Positions 41,238 to 51,714 of a DNA stretch of 64,000 nt are shown one piece after another. Under the pieces are notes generated by a model. That model searched no databases, was not told the origin of the DNA, and saw only the letters and a program-made list of their open reading frames with translations. This stretch comes from Burkholderia gladioli. Its GTDB lineage: Bacteria; Pseudomonadota; Gammaproteobacteria; Burkholderiales; Burkholderiaceae. Position numbers and translations under genes: made by a program. Where the stretch lies: positions 2,542,001 to 2,606,000 of the forward strand of contig NZ_CP009323.1 of NCBI RefSeq assembly GCF_000959725.1. Direction: 5' to 3'. Positions within the stretch are counted from its first letter, which is position 1; each line of letters opens with the position of its first letter.

Positions 41238-42674
41238 TCAGTGGCCGCTGTTGAGCGCGGCGATCGCCAGGCCGTTGTGCTGCAGGTTGCCTGCGCCGCC
41301 GGCGATGTTCACGCCGATGTTGCCGGTCGCGCCAGTGAGCGTGTTGGCGCCGAGCATCGCCGTGCCGACGAAGCGGCCGTTGATGGCGGCACCCGCCACC
41401 TGGGTGTTGTCGTCGGTGGCGAGCATCGCGACCGTGCTGGCATGGGCCGCGTTAGCGGTGGTCATCGAGCCGGCCAGGCTGTTGTTCTGCACGTTGCCGA
41501 TGCCGACCGTCACGTTCACGCCCACGTTGCCCGAGGCCTGCGCGAGCGAACCGTCGCCGAGCGAGGCATTGAGCACGAAGTTGTCGATACGCGCATGGCC
41601 GGCCGAGGACTGGTTGCTGAAGATCTGCGCATTGCCGAACACGTTGCCGATGTCGACCGAGGCGAGCGACACGTCGTTGCTCTGCACGTTGTCGATGCCT
41701 TCGGCGAGGTTGATGCCGAGGTTGCCCTTCACGCCGGTGGCGGCGCTGTTGCCGGTGGTGGCCGTCAGCGTGCCGGGCTGTTCGGTGTCGACGACCTGGG
41801 TGACGCTGCCGGTGGTGGCCACGCGCGTCGAGTCGTAGGTGTTGCTGTAGCCCCAGGCCGCGGCGCGTACCGACTCCGAGCTTTGTTGTCGCGAGATCGA
41901 GGCGCTCGAGCTGTCATGTGCCTCGCTGCGCGTCGCGCCCGCGCTCCAGGCCGTGCCGAAGCGGGCCTGCGTGCTGCTGCTGCTCGCGTCGGCATGCTGC
42001 TGCGCCGATCCGGAGGCATTCGCATAGGACGTGCCGCCCCAGATCGCGCCGGCGCCGCCGACGATGTAGCCGCTTTCGTTCTGCGAGGCGCTGCCGCCCG
42101 CCACGAAGCCGAACAGGCCCGGCAGGAAGTAGCCGCTGAGCTGCGCCGACTGGCTGGTACCGGCCGCGCCGGCCGCACCGCCGGCGATGAAGGCCGAGCC
42201 GCCGCTGTTGCCTGATTGATGCAGGCTCGACGACTGGTCGAGCGTCGTGCTCTGTTGGGCCGACGCGGTGTTGTACGCGCCGCCCGCGATCCAGCTGCTG
42301 CCGCTGCGCGAGCTCGATTGCGAGGAGGCCGTCTGGATCGAGGCATCGAACGAGGCGCTCTGCGCCGAGGCACGATAGGACGAGCCCTGCACACGGGTGC
42401 TGGCCGACACGTTGTCGACCCTGGTGGTCACCGCGCCCTTGGTATAGCTTTGCGCGAGCGGTTCGAGCGAGACGTGGTTCAGCACCACCGCCTGGTTGTT
42501 GTTGATGAGCGCACCGGCGCTGCTCGTGACATGGACGGCGCCGTACAGGCCGACCACGCCGAACACGCCGACCGCCTCGGTCACGGCAGTCAGGTCGTAC
42601 AGGTGGGCGTCGGCCGCGTAGGCCGAGCCGGCCGTGGATGCGAGGATGGCTGCTGCGATGACGGTGCGCTTCAT
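41238..42674 (-). CDS. Secreted repeat protein, candidate biofilm adhesin or functional amyloid
   Basis: 478 residues, no cysteine. A Sec signal peptide covers 1-20 (cut at SAYA|ADAH). Residues 75-285 are rich in Ser, Ala, Gln and Gly with blocks such as SSWIAGGAYN, AFIAGGAAG and GFVAGGSASQ. Three C-terminal repeats at about 316-339, 380-402 and 449-472 share GN(L/V/I)G(I/V)N-x3-G-x2-N(V/L)Q-x-N. GGAG precedes ATG 42674. It lies downstream of the small exported-protein gene in the same direction (228-base gap). The Asn/Gln ladder and lack of Cys resemble functional amyloids, but no known family was recognised with certainty. Confidence 0.75.
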   Translation of the reverse strand: MKRTVIAAAILASTAGSAYAADAHLYDLTAVTEAVGVFGVVGLYGAVHVTSSAGALINNNQAVVLNHVSLEPLAQSYTKGAVTTRVDNVSASTRVQGSSYRASAQSASFDASIQTASSQSSSRSGSSWIAGGAYNTASAQQSTTLDQSSSLHQSGNSGGSAFIAGGAAGAAGTSQSAQLSGYFLPGLFGFVAGGSASQNESGYIVGGAGAIWGGTSYANASGSAQQHADASSSSTQARFGTAWSAGATRSEAHDSSSASISRQQSSESVRAAAWGYSNTYDSTRVATTGSVTQVVDTEQPGTLTATTGNSAATGVKGNLGINLAEGIDNVQSNDVSLASVDIGNVFGNAQIFSNQSSAGHARIDNFVLNASLGDGSLAQASGNVGVNVTVGIGNVQNNSLAGSMTTANAAHASTVAMLATDDNTQVAGAAINGRFVGTAMLGANTLTGATGNIGVNIAGGAGNLQHNGLAIAALNSGH

Positions 42675-42902
42675 GCGGATCTCCAGGTTGGAAGGGACTG
42701 CGGAATAAAAAGCGTGCCTGCCGGGGGACAAGACACGAAAAGCGGTATCGCCGAGCTGCGATCGACGATACGAACCGCGACGGGCAGCCGGTCGGCGCCC
42801 GATAAAATTATTCGGATGACGAAATGATCGATGCGGCTCGGCCAGGTTGCGGCGCACTTCATCTCGACTCCCTCGATATCGAACTGCGATCGCGCGCCGG
42901 GT

Positions 42903-43244
42903 TCAGCGGCGCAGGTAGCTGATGCGGCTGCCCTGCATCGGACGCGGTGCGCCGGCGGGCAACGGCACCGGCGGCCTGGGCGGCGCGATCTCGTCCCACA
43001 GCGTGACCGCGCCGCCGCCCGTGCGCAGGGTGGCCAGCATCGACGTTCCGACCGCGCGGCCGTGCTGCGCGGCCAGCGTCGTATCGTCGAGCGCCTGGCC
43101 GAGCCGCAACGGCATCGCCGCGGACCAGGCACGGACCAGCGGCGCGGCCGGATCGGCGTCGCCGTCCGTCTCGGCCAGCGCCGCGAACGACAGCAGGGCC
43201 ATCAGCACCGCAAGGCCGGCCTGGGTTCGGGGATGTCGTCTCAT
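42903..43244 (-). CDS. Small exported protein of the sigma-54 surface locus
   Basis: 113 residues. A signal peptide ends near FAALA|ETDG. The mature part has a short conserved-looking stretch LGQALDDTTLAAQHGRAVG, then a Pro-rich segment PPRPPVPLPAG and a basic end. The start at 43244 is fixed by the -24/-12 promoter at 43280-43295, which would place transcription start near 43270; the upstream in-frame ATG at 43268 would be at or within two bases of the +1 site. Function is unknown; its place suggests a partner, chaperone or minor matrix component of the downstream repeat protein. Confidence 0.7.
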   Translation of the reverse strand: MRRHPRTQAGLAVLMALLSFAALAETDGDADPAAPLVRAWSAAMPLRLGQALDDTTLAAQHGRAVGTSMLATLRTGGGAVTLWDEIAPPRPPVPLPAGAPRPMQGSRISYLRR

Positions 43245-43279
43245 GGAGCGGATCTCGTGTCCTGGCATGCCGCTGATGG

Positions 43280-43295
43280 AGCGAAATGCGTGCCA
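43280..43295 (-). promoter_or_regulatory. Sigma-54 (-24/-12) promoter of the surface locus
   Basis: On the minus strand TGGCACG-CATT-TCGCT, against the consensus TGGCACG-N4-TTGCW: the whole -24 half is exact and only one base of the -12 half differs, with the essential GG and GC ten bases apart. It lies 36 bases before the start codon at 43244. Confidence 0.8.
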
Positions 43296-43368
43296 CCTTC
43301 GCGCGAGGGGCGCCGCGCAAGGCTCCCGTCGCGAAAGGCAGGCGTGGAGTGCCGGCGGATTCGCGAAA

Positions 43369-43388
43369 GTGTTTCAGTTCTGAAACAC
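43369..43388. promoter_or_regulatory. 20-bp palindrome, likely activator (UAS) site
   Basis: GTGTTTCAGTTCTGAAACAC: 9-bp arms with a 2-base centre, perfectly symmetric. It lies about 85 bp upstream of the -24 element, the normal distance for a sigma-54 activator, between the small-protein gene and the divergent second activator gene. Confidence 0.7.
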
Positions 43389-43788
43389 GGTTCGTACGGA
43401 TTACTTCGGATACTCAAGGGATGCGAAAGCGCTGACACTGATTCGGACGCGTTCGCGGCCTTGTCGCGAAGAGCGAGATTTCGATAGACGAATCGCCAGC
43501 GTGCACACCAAAAAAAATCGCGGGAATCGTTGACAAAAATTAAAGCTGTGGCGGATGGAGTCGGCGTAGATTGACTCGCACCGGCAGGGCAGCAGCACAA
43601 GAACAATGCAGGACCTATCAAGGCCGACGGGTCGCGGCCGACAGAAGATATGCGCCTTATTGCCGGGGAGACTTCAATGTCTGCAACAGGACGCGTGGAT
43701 CGTACGACCCCCCATCCCGTGAGGTTTCGTTCGATCCCGTGGATGCACGCGTCGCCACGCGTGCTGGAATCGGACGAAGGATGGTGCG
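43389..43788. other. Leader region of the second activator gene
   Basis: No gene seen. The segment is locally AT-rich at 43505-43550 and includes TTGACA (43530-43535) with no good -10 at the right distance. A perfect hairpin, GCACGCGT / ACGCGTGC with a CGCC loop, lies at 43745-43764, only 24 bases before the ATG at 43789. Confidence 0.45.
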
Positions 43789-45159
<1,371 letters not shown>

Positions 45160-45235
45160 GCCGGCCGCCGACCCGGCGGCCAGAGGCTTGCTAGAATTGC
45201 GGGATGCGGCCGCGCTCGCGGCCGAAGGAACCCGC

Positions 45236-46207
45236 ATGAAACAGTATCTCGATCTCGTCCGCTCCATCCTCGACACCGGCACCTGGCAGGAAAATCGTAC
45301 CGGCATCCGCACCATCAGCATGCCCGGCGCGATGCTGCGCTTCGACCTCCAGCAAGGCTTTCCGGCCGTCACGACCAAGAAGCTGGCGTTCAAGTCGGCG
45401 ATCGGCGAGCTGGTCGGCTTCCTGCGCGCCTCGCGCAGCGCGGCCGAGTTCCGCGCGCTCGGCTGCAAGGTCTGGGATGCCAACGCCAACGACAATGCCG
45501 CCTGGCTGGCCAATCCCTATCGCAGCGGCGTCGACGATCTCGGCGACGTCTATGGCGTGCAATGGCGGCGCTGGCCCGGCTACAAGGTGCTCGACGCGCA
45601 GGCCACCGGGCAGCTCGAGGATGCGCTGGCGCGCGGTTATCGCATCGTCACGCGCTTCGAGGAAGAGGGCGCGCAGCAGGTGCTGCTGTACAAGGCGATC
45701 GACCAACTACGCGACTGTCTCGACACCATCATGCGCGACCCGTCGAGCCGCCGCATCCTGTTCCATGGCTGGAATCCCGTGAAGCTCGACGAGATCGCGC
45801 TGCCGGCCTGCCATCTGCTCTACCAGTTCCTGCCCAACCCGGTCACGCGCGAGATCTCTCTGTGCCTGTATATCCGCAGCAACGACGTCGGCCTCGGTAC
45901 GCCGTTCAACCTCACCGAGGGCGCCGCGCTGCTGTCGCTGGTCGGCCGGCTGACCGGCTACACGCCGCGCTGGTTCACCTACTTCATCGGCGACGCGCAC
46001 ATCTACGAGAACCAGCTCGACATGCTGAACCAGCAGCTCGAGCGCGAGCCCTATGAAAGCCCGCGCCTGGCGATCGCCGATCGCGTGCCGGAATACGCGA
46101 AGACGGGCGTCTACGAGCCGGAGTGGCTGGAGCGCATCGAGCCCGCCGATTTTTCGCTGGAAGGCTATCGGCACCACGCGCCGTTGACCGCGCCGATGGC
46201 GGTCTGA
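45236..46207 (+). CDS. thyA: Thymidylate synthase
   Basis: 323 residues. The catalytic cysteine is in [10 protein letters not shown], and [19 protein letters not shown] and [14 protein letters not shown] are intact. It is longer than the 264-residue E. coli enzyme owing to an insertion around residues 85-150, as in other long-form ThyA proteins. It methylates dUMP with methylene-tetrahydrofolate. AAGGAA precedes the ATG; a TAGAAT -10-like box lies near 45191-45196. It ends at a long-stem terminator. Confidence 0.96.
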   Translation: MKQYLDLVRSILDTGTWQENRTGIRTISMPGAMLRFDLQQGFPAVTTKKLAFKSAIGELVGFLRASRSAAEFRALGCKVWDANANDNAAWLANPYRSGVDDLGDVYGVQWRRWPGYKVLDAQATGQLEDALARGYRIVTRFEEEGAQQVLLYKAIDQLRDCLDTIMRDPSSRRILFHGWNPVKLDEIALPACHLLYQFLPNPVTREISLCLYIRSNDVGLGTPFNLTEGAALLSLVGRLTGYTPRWFTYFIGDAHIYENQLDMLNQQLEREPYESPRLAIADRVPEYAKTGVYEPEWLERIEPADFSLEGYRHHAPLTAPMAV

Positions 46208-46241
46208 ACGCGGCTGCCGGGCGACATCCTCCCGGTTCTTG

Positions 46242-46282
46242 AACGACAAGGCCCGCGCCGTGATGGCGCGGGCCTTGTCGTT
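46242..46282. terminator. Long-stem bidirectional terminator between thyA and the FecR-like gene
   Basis: Perfect 18-bp stem beginning AACGACAAGGCCCGCGCC with a GTGAT loop, between convergent genes. There is no long T run on either side. Confidence 0.85.
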
Positions 46283-46298
46283 TGGGGGAGCCGGGGTT

Positions 46299-48800
46299 TC
46301 AGCGACGGCTGGAGCGGCTCGATCCCGACGACGAGGATTTCAATGACGAAGACGAGTACGAACTCGACGACGAGGAGTAGCCGGACGAATAGCTCGACGA
46401 GGATCGCGACGGCGCATACGAGCGCGACGAGCCGCTCGAAGACGAGGACGAGGAGCTCGATGAGGAATAGCCCGACGCGTAGCTCGACGAGGACCACGAC
46501 GGCGCATACGAGCGTGACGAAGCGCCTGGCGACGAGGACGATGAGCCCGACGAGGAAGAGCCCGACGAGCTCCGTGTCGGCGCATACGAGGGCGATGGGG
46601 AGCCACGCGAGGACGCATACGAGGGCGACGCATCCTGACGCGACGCCGTCGCGGCGCGCGAGGTGGCCGCATAAGTCGACGCCTGTGCGTAATTCGGCAG
46701 CGTCGCGGCGCGTGCGCCCGGGGTTGGTGGTACGGTTCGTGCCGAGGCGAGCTTCGCGCCCGGCTGGGCGGCGATGAGGCCGCGCGCGCCCGCCACGGCG
46801 AGCGCCGCCATCGCCATCTTGTGCGCATGACCGCCATCGCTCGCGCCCGATTGCGCGAGATGCGATGCACTGTCGTGATGCAGCGCCGGATCGGCGTTTG
46901 CTGCATCGCCGGCATGCTGCGCGGCGATCGCCGCGTGCGGCTGGGTCCAGGCCGGCTGCCTGGCGCCGGCGGCAGGCCCCGCCTCGGCGGGCGGATGCGG
47001 GACCGCGCCGGGGCTCGGCGTTGCCGCATCGGCATGCAGGGCCGCGGCCTTGTCGCCGGCCGTCGGCGGTTGGGGCGGCGTCGGGCGTGCCGGCACGGGC
47101 TGGTCGAGCGGGTAAACGTAGCTGCGCGTGCTGACGAGATGCACGACCTGCCCCGGTCGCGCCGCCAGCAGGCTCGACGGATTCGGCTGGTCTGTCGCGC
47201 CGGGCTGGCTCTTCGCGGCACGGGAGGGCCGTGTGGCGAGGCTCGGCGGCGTGTCGACGCGAACCACCGGCGCGCCGATGCCGGGCACGCTGCCGCGCTG
47301 AGCGAATTGCCGGGCCAACTGGTCCTGGAACGCGGCCGGCACCACCGGGTTGTGGATCGCGATGACCGGATGCGCGAGAGCTTGCGCGGGCGGCTGGTAG
47401 GGCGCGCCGTGCAGCGTGCTCGCAAAGCTCTGGCTAACCGGCGCGAGCCGCGGTGCGCCGACGTCGAGCCGCGCGTTGCGCCATTGCCGCGGATCGACGT
47501 GCTGCGTGTGTCGCGCGGTAGGCTGGCCGAGCAGGAAGACCTGCGCCGGCACGACCGTCAAGCCGTTCGGCACGGCGTAGTTGATGTAGGTATTGCGTAC
47601 CTGGGTGACCAGGAGCCGACGGCTGGAGAGCGCCAGGGCATTCACGCGCTGAAAGTAACCCGGACTCCAGCGCGCCCAGGCGGGGCGCCAGGCCTCGGAC
47701 GGAGCGAGCGGGAACCAGGCGGCTCGCGGTGTGTTTGTCGGATTCGTTGCATCGAAGTCGGGATCCACCCCGAGGTCGAAGTCGTTGTCCGCGTCGCCGG
47801 CAAATCCGACCAGCGCCGGTGCATAGGCTGGCGTGTCGTCGCGGTCGATGCGTTTGCCCGGGACCCAGGACCAGCCGTTGTCGATGTAGGTCCAGCGACC
47901 ATAGTGATAGGGGGCGAAGCCCCAGGGCGCATCGTCGATCCAGGTCCAGCCCCAGGGCGCCTGCCAGATCCAATGGCCTTTCTTGTACGGTGCCCAGTCG
48001 GCTGCCACGTGGCTCGGCGTCCAGACCGTGCCGTACTCGTCGGTCTGTCGCCAGGTGCCATTCGCATCGAGATCCAGGTAGCCCGGCATTTCCCTCGACA
48101 CGATGCGTGCCGTGGGCGATTGCGCTTCCGCGAAATCGCGTTGCGAGATCCAGGTCACGAACGTGTTGTCCGCCTTCGCGACATGGCTACCCGTGGTCTG
48201 CAGGTTCGTGCCCATGAAGGTGATTTGCCGGTCTTCCCCGATTTCCATCTGACCGCCATCAGCGTAGGCGGTTACCCTTCCTTTCAGTACCGTGACGGTC
48301 GTCGAGGTGCCGTTCGGGGCCACGTCGATCCGATAGTTGCCCGGATTCTCGAGCGCGAGCGCCGCGTTGGGCGTGTCGACCTCGGGATTGATCACGGAAT
48401 ACTGCGCTGCGTGCACCATCAAGGTTCCGAGCGAGAGCTTCAACTGAGCCGCGCTTTCGTCGAGGTTCAGGATCGATAGCGCGCTCGACGGCGCGAGCCG
48501 AACCGAGGTCGAGCCGATATACATCTCCGAGCTGGCGCCTTTGTCGTTCCAGAGCTGATCGCCGGTGGTCACGGGGCGGTTCAGCTCGGCATAGACCCAC
48601 CGGCTTTCGCCGGCGGGCAGCAGCGTAACCGGCCCGCTCAGGTCGTCGATGCGGCCCACCAGCGTGGGCGGATCGGCGGGGGCAGGCGTCTGGGGGCGGG
48701 GCTGCGCGGGGTGGGCCGATGCGGCGGCGAGGCTGGCGAACGCGAGCAGCGCCGCCGCCGTCACCGAAGTGAGGAGCAGGGGAACGCGGTGTGGTGTCAT
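46299..48800 (-). CDS. Secreted FecR-domain/Trp-rich (DUF6600-like) protein with Ser/Tyr-rich tail
   Basis: 833 residues from ATG 48800. A signal peptide (about 1-29) is followed by a FecR-like domain (LVGRIDDLSGPVTLLP... to ~150) and a Trp/Tyr-rich repeat pair (WQAPWGWTW and FAPYHYGRW, about 255-300). A long Pro/Ala/Gln-rich linker leads to a C-terminal ~130 residues dominated by Ser and Tyr (blocks SRSYAPS, SSGYSSSS). It has no membrane helix beyond the signal, so it is exported. The N-terminal ~450 residues are paralogous to the gene at 49.0-51.6 kb. Function is unknown; a matrix or envelope scaffold is plausible. Confidence 0.8.
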   Translation of the reverse strand: MTPHRVPLLLTSVTAAALLAFASLAAASAHPAQPRPQTPAPADPPTLVGRIDDLSGPVTLLPAGESRWVYAELNRPVTTGDQLWNDKGASSEMYIGSTSVRLAPSSALSILNLDESAAQLKLSLGTLMVHAAQYSVINPEVDTPNAALALENPGNYRIDVAPNGTSTTVTVLKGRVTAYADGGQMEIGEDRQITFMGTNLQTTGSHVAKADNTFVTWISQRDFAEAQSPTARIVSREMPGYLDLDANGTWRQTDEYGTVWTPSHVAADWAPYKKGHWIWQAPWGWTWIDDAPWGFAPYHYGRWTYIDNGWSWVPGKRIDRDDTPAYAPALVGFAGDADNDFDLGVDPDFDATNPTNTPRAAWFPLAPSEAWRPAWARWSPGYFQRVNALALSSRRLLVTQVRNTYINYAVPNGLTVVPAQVFLLGQPTARHTQHVDPRQWRNARLDVGAPRLAPVSQSFASTLHGAPYQPPAQALAHPVIAIHNPVVPAAFQDQLARQFAQRGSVPGIGAPVVRVDTPPSLATRPSRAAKSQPGATDQPNPSSLLAARPGQVVHLVSTRSYVYPLDQPVPARPTPPQPPTAGDKAAALHADAATPSPGAVPHPPAEAGPAAGARQPAWTQPHAAIAAQHAGDAANADPALHHDSASHLAQSGASDGGHAHKMAMAALAVAGARGLIAAQPGAKLASARTVPPTPGARAATLPNYAQASTYAATSRAATASRQDASPSYASSRGSPSPSYAPTRSSSGSSSSGSSSSSPGASSRSYAPSWSSSSYASGYSSSSSSSSSSSGSSRSYAPSRSSSSYSSGYSSSSSSYSSSSLKSSSSGSSRSSRR

Positions 48801-48845
48801 GTGTGATGTCGTTATTCGATGTCGGCGCCCTCGCGCCGCATCGCG

Positions 48846-48911
48846 CACTTTACCCGTGTGCCGGCAATTGGTCTGCCGATTTTGTAATGCCCGCGAGGGT
48901 GTTTTTGTAAT
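48846..48911 (-). promoter_or_regulatory. Candidate control region of the first FecR-like gene
   Basis: On the plus strand CACTTTACCCG is followed by TGTAAT at 48883-48888 and again at 48906-48911 (23 bases apart). The same arrangement occurs upstream of the paralogue at 51602-51666, suggesting shared regulation, possibly by an OmpR-type factor. Confidence 0.45.
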
Positions 48912-48953
48912 CGGTTCGTGCTCGCCGGCCGTGATACCGATGGCCGTATCAAC

Positions 48954-48985
48954 GAAAAACCCGCGCTGTCGAGGCGCGGGTTTTC
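48954..48985 (-). terminator. Terminator of the second FecR-like gene
   Basis: AAAACCCGCGC / GCGCGGGTTTT stem with a TGTCGAG loop; read on the minus strand it ends in five T, 39 bases after the stop of the gene at 49024-51552. Confidence 0.85.
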
Positions 48986-49023
48986 TGCATGACGGTTTTC
49001 ATCGGCGATGCCGATGGTGCGCG

Positions 49024-51552
49024 TCAATGATGCTCTTGCCTGCCTTGTCCTGGCGACTCGTGCTGCGCCGGCGCCGGCCGCGGCGCCTCGACGCGCGGCG
49101 GCGGGGGCGGTGCCGCCGGGCGTTCGAAATGCGGTGCCGGCGGCGGCGCGGCGGGGCGTTCGACACGAGGCTGCTGCGGCGCTTCGAAATGAGGCTGAGG
49201 CCGTTCGATGCGAGGCGCCTCGACTCGCGGAGCTTGCGGTGCGTCGAAGTGCGGTTGGGGCCGCTCGACCGGCGGCGCCTGCTGGCGTTCGGGCTGGCGC
49301 GCGAAGGTCGGTTGCGGCGTCGGCACACGGGGTTCGATGCGGGATTCGGTACGAGGCCGGGCCGGTTCGGCGCGCGCTCCTTCCACTCGCGGTTGCGCGG
49401 GCTGCGTATGCGGTTGCGGAACGAAGCCCGGCGCGCGTGATGGCTCCGTCTGCTGACCGGCCGGGCGACCGCCGCCGAAGATGGCGGGCGCGCCCGGTGT
49501 CGCGGCATGCGGCTGCGCGTTCTCTCGCGCGCCAGGTGCTTCGTTTGGCCGGAACTGGCCGGCCGCGCGCTGCTGTTCGATCGGCGCGTGCGGCTGCGTC
49601 CAGGCCGGCTGCGCGCCCGCGCCGGGACGTCCCCCGGGCACTCCTTCCCGGCCAATTTCGGCGGGCGGCCGCGGCACGCCATTGCCCGGTGCCACGGCGC
49701 CCGGCGCCCGGTTGCCCGGCACGGCCACGCCCGGCGCACCGGGCGCACCCGGCACCGAGCGCTGCCCGGGCTCCTGCTGCATCCGGCCGGGCTCTTCACG
49801 CGGCATCCGTTGGCCGCCGGCGGTGGCGCTCACGGCGGGCACCGGTCGGCCCGGCTGCAATACCGGTCCGCGCGGATTGACGAGCTGCACGTTGCGCATC
49901 GCCCACTGGTTCGGCGCGCCCGGGCTGGTGCCGGCCAGGTGGGTCGGCCGCGGCGCGTAGTTCGGCGGAGTCGCGCTGCGTACCACCGGCGCGCCGGCGC
50001 CGGGCACCCGGCCGCCGTGCTGCGCGAACTGCTGCGCCTGCCGGTCGTGGAACGCGGCCGGCACCGCCGGGTTGCGGGTGGCGACGATCGGGTGGGAGAG
50101 CGCCGGCTGTGGCGGCCGATAGCTGGCGTTGCGCAGGCCGCCCGAGAAGCTCTGGCGGACCGGCGCGATGCCGGGCGCGCCCGCGCCGATCCGCGCGTCG
50201 TGCCATTGCCGCGGATCGACGTGCTGCGCGAAGCGCGCGACCGGCTGGCCATGCACGAAGGCCTGCGCTGGCACCGCCGTCACCGCGTTGCGCACGTGGT
50301 AGTTGACGTAGGTGTTGTGGATATTGGTGATGTTCGTGATGCGGGTGTTGTTGACAATCACCGTGCGATTCACGCGATCGTAATAGCGCGGGCTCCAGCC
50401 GCCCCAGCCGGGATGCCAGGCCTCGTGCGGAGCGAGCGGGAACCAGGCCACGCCGGCGGCCACCGCGCCGCCCACGGCCAGCCCGACGCTCCAGTCGAAG
50501 CCTCCGCCCCCGCCGCCGACGAAGGCCACCAGCGCCGGCGCGTAGCAGGGTGGCTCGGCTGGCACGATCGGGCCGGGCACCCAGGCCCAGCTGTCGTCGA
50601 CATAGGCCCAGCGGCCGTAGTGATACGGCGCGAAGCCCCAGGGCGCGTCGTCGACCCAGGTCCAGCCCCAGGGCGCCTGCCAGATCCAGTGGCCGGTGTG
50701 ATAGGGCGCCCAGCCGGCCGGCACGTCGTTGGGGATCCAGATCGCCCCGTAGTCGGGCGAATCGCGCCAGCTTCCGTTCGCATCGAGGTCCTGGTAGCCG
50801 GGAATCTCGCGCGACACGTAGCGCGCCGAGATGGAGCGGTCCTCGGCCGCGTCGCGCGAGGCGCTCCACTGGTCGAACGGATCGGGGCCCGGCGCGGCGT
50901 TGTTGGCGCTCAGCTGCAGGTTGGTGCCCGTGAAGCTGAGCTGCTGGCCCGCCGCGATCGGGATCTGGCCGTTGTCGCCGAAGGCGGTGGCGCTGCCGCG
51001 TCGCACCGTGACGGTGGTCGAGGTGCCGTCCGGGGCCACGTCGACGCGATAGTCGCCGGCGCCGTCGACGGCCAGCGCGAGGTTGGGCGTGTCGATCTCG
51101 TAGGCGCTGCCCGCCGGCAACTCGCGCACATGGGTGGACAGGCTGCCCAGGCCCACCTTCAGCTGCGTGTTGCGGTCGTCGAGAGCGAGGATCGCCAGCG
51201 CGGTGGACTGGTCAAGCCGCACCGCCGTCGAGCCGATATGGAGTTCCGAGCGCGCGCCCTGGTCGTTCCAGAGCTGGTCGCCGCTGGTCAGCGGCCGGTT
51301 GACGGCGGCGTAGGACCAGTCGCTCGCGCCGGCCGGCTCGGTGGTCACCGGCCCGGACAGGTAGTCGAGCCGCGCCACGCGCGAGGGCGGATCGCCGCCG
51401 GCCTGCTGCGTGGTGGGAGCCGAGGGCGTGACCTCGGGAGGCGGCGCCGGTTCGGTCTGCGCGAGCGCGGCGGCCGGGGCCAGCGTGGCGAGCGCCAGCA
51501 GGGCCGAGGCGGCCAGCGCGGTGAGGGAGAACGGAACGCGAAGCGGGGTCAT
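49024..51552 (-). CDS. Secreted FecR-domain/Trp-rich (DUF6600-like) protein with Pro-rich tail
   Basis: 842 residues. A signal peptide is cut near ALA|QTEP. The FecR-like domain (VARLDYLSGPVTTEP) and the Trp-rich pair (GHWIWQAPWGWTW, FAPYHYGRWAYVDDSW) closely match the downstream paralogue. The middle adds a glycine run (FVGGGGGGFDW) and a TNIHNTYVNYH segment. The last ~300 residues are Pro/Gln/Arg-rich, with RPQPHF-APQ-PRVE repeats that the paralogue lacks. It ends in a basic HH tail. The single cysteine lies near the Trp-rich part. Function is unknown. The two genes are a tandem duplication with diverged tails. Confidence 0.82.
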   Translation of the reverse strand: MTPLRVPFSLTALAASALLALATLAPAAALAQTEPAPPPEVTPSAPTTQQAGGDPPSRVARLDYLSGPVTTEPAGASDWSYAAVNRPLTSGDQLWNDQGARSELHIGSTAVRLDQSTALAILALDDRNTQLKVGLGSLSTHVRELPAGSAYEIDTPNLALAVDGAGDYRVDVAPDGTSTTVTVRRGSATAFGDNGQIPIAAGQQLSFTGTNLQLSANNAAPGPDPFDQWSASRDAAEDRSISARYVSREIPGYQDLDANGSWRDSPDYGAIWIPNDVPAGWAPYHTGHWIWQAPWGWTWVDDAPWGFAPYHYGRWAYVDDSWAWVPGPIVPAEPPCYAPALVAFVGGGGGGFDWSVGLAVGGAVAAGVAWFPLAPHEAWHPGWGGWSPRYYDRVNRTVIVNNTRITNITNIHNTYVNYHVRNAVTAVPAQAFVHGQPVARFAQHVDPRQWHDARIGAGAPGIAPVRQSFSGGLRNASYRPPQPALSHPIVATRNPAVPAAFHDRQAQQFAQHGGRVPGAGAPVVRSATPPNYAPRPTHLAGTSPGAPNQWAMRNVQLVNPRGPVLQPGRPVPAVSATAGGQRMPREEPGRMQQEPGQRSVPGAPGAPGVAVPGNRAPGAVAPGNGVPRPPAEIGREGVPGGRPGAGAQPAWTQPHAPIEQQRAAGQFRPNEAPGARENAQPHAATPGAPAIFGGGRPAGQQTEPSRAPGFVPQPHTQPAQPRVEGARAEPARPRTESRIEPRVPTPQPTFARQPERQQAPPVERPQPHFDAPQAPRVEAPRIERPQPHFEAPQQPRVERPAAPPPAPHFERPAAPPPPPRVEAPRPAPAQHESPGQGRQEHH

Positions 51553-51601
51553 GGCGAACTCGTGATTCGGTGGCGCGGCGCATGCTTGCGCCGTTTGAAT
51601 T

Positions 51602-51666
51602 CACTCTACCCGCGCGCCGTGTTTCCGGGCCGACGCTTTTGTAATGCGCTCATGCGCGGCTGTAAC
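51602..51666 (-). promoter_or_regulatory. Candidate control region of the second FecR-like gene
   Basis: On the plus strand CACTCTACCCG is followed by TGTAAT (51640-51645) and TGTAAC (51661-51666), 21 bases apart, about two helical turns. It mirrors the region at 48846-48911. Confidence 0.45.
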
Positions 51667-51714
51667 AAAGCATGTCGCTGTCCCCGTTTTCGTCAAGCAT
51701 TTGCAATCGAGGCG

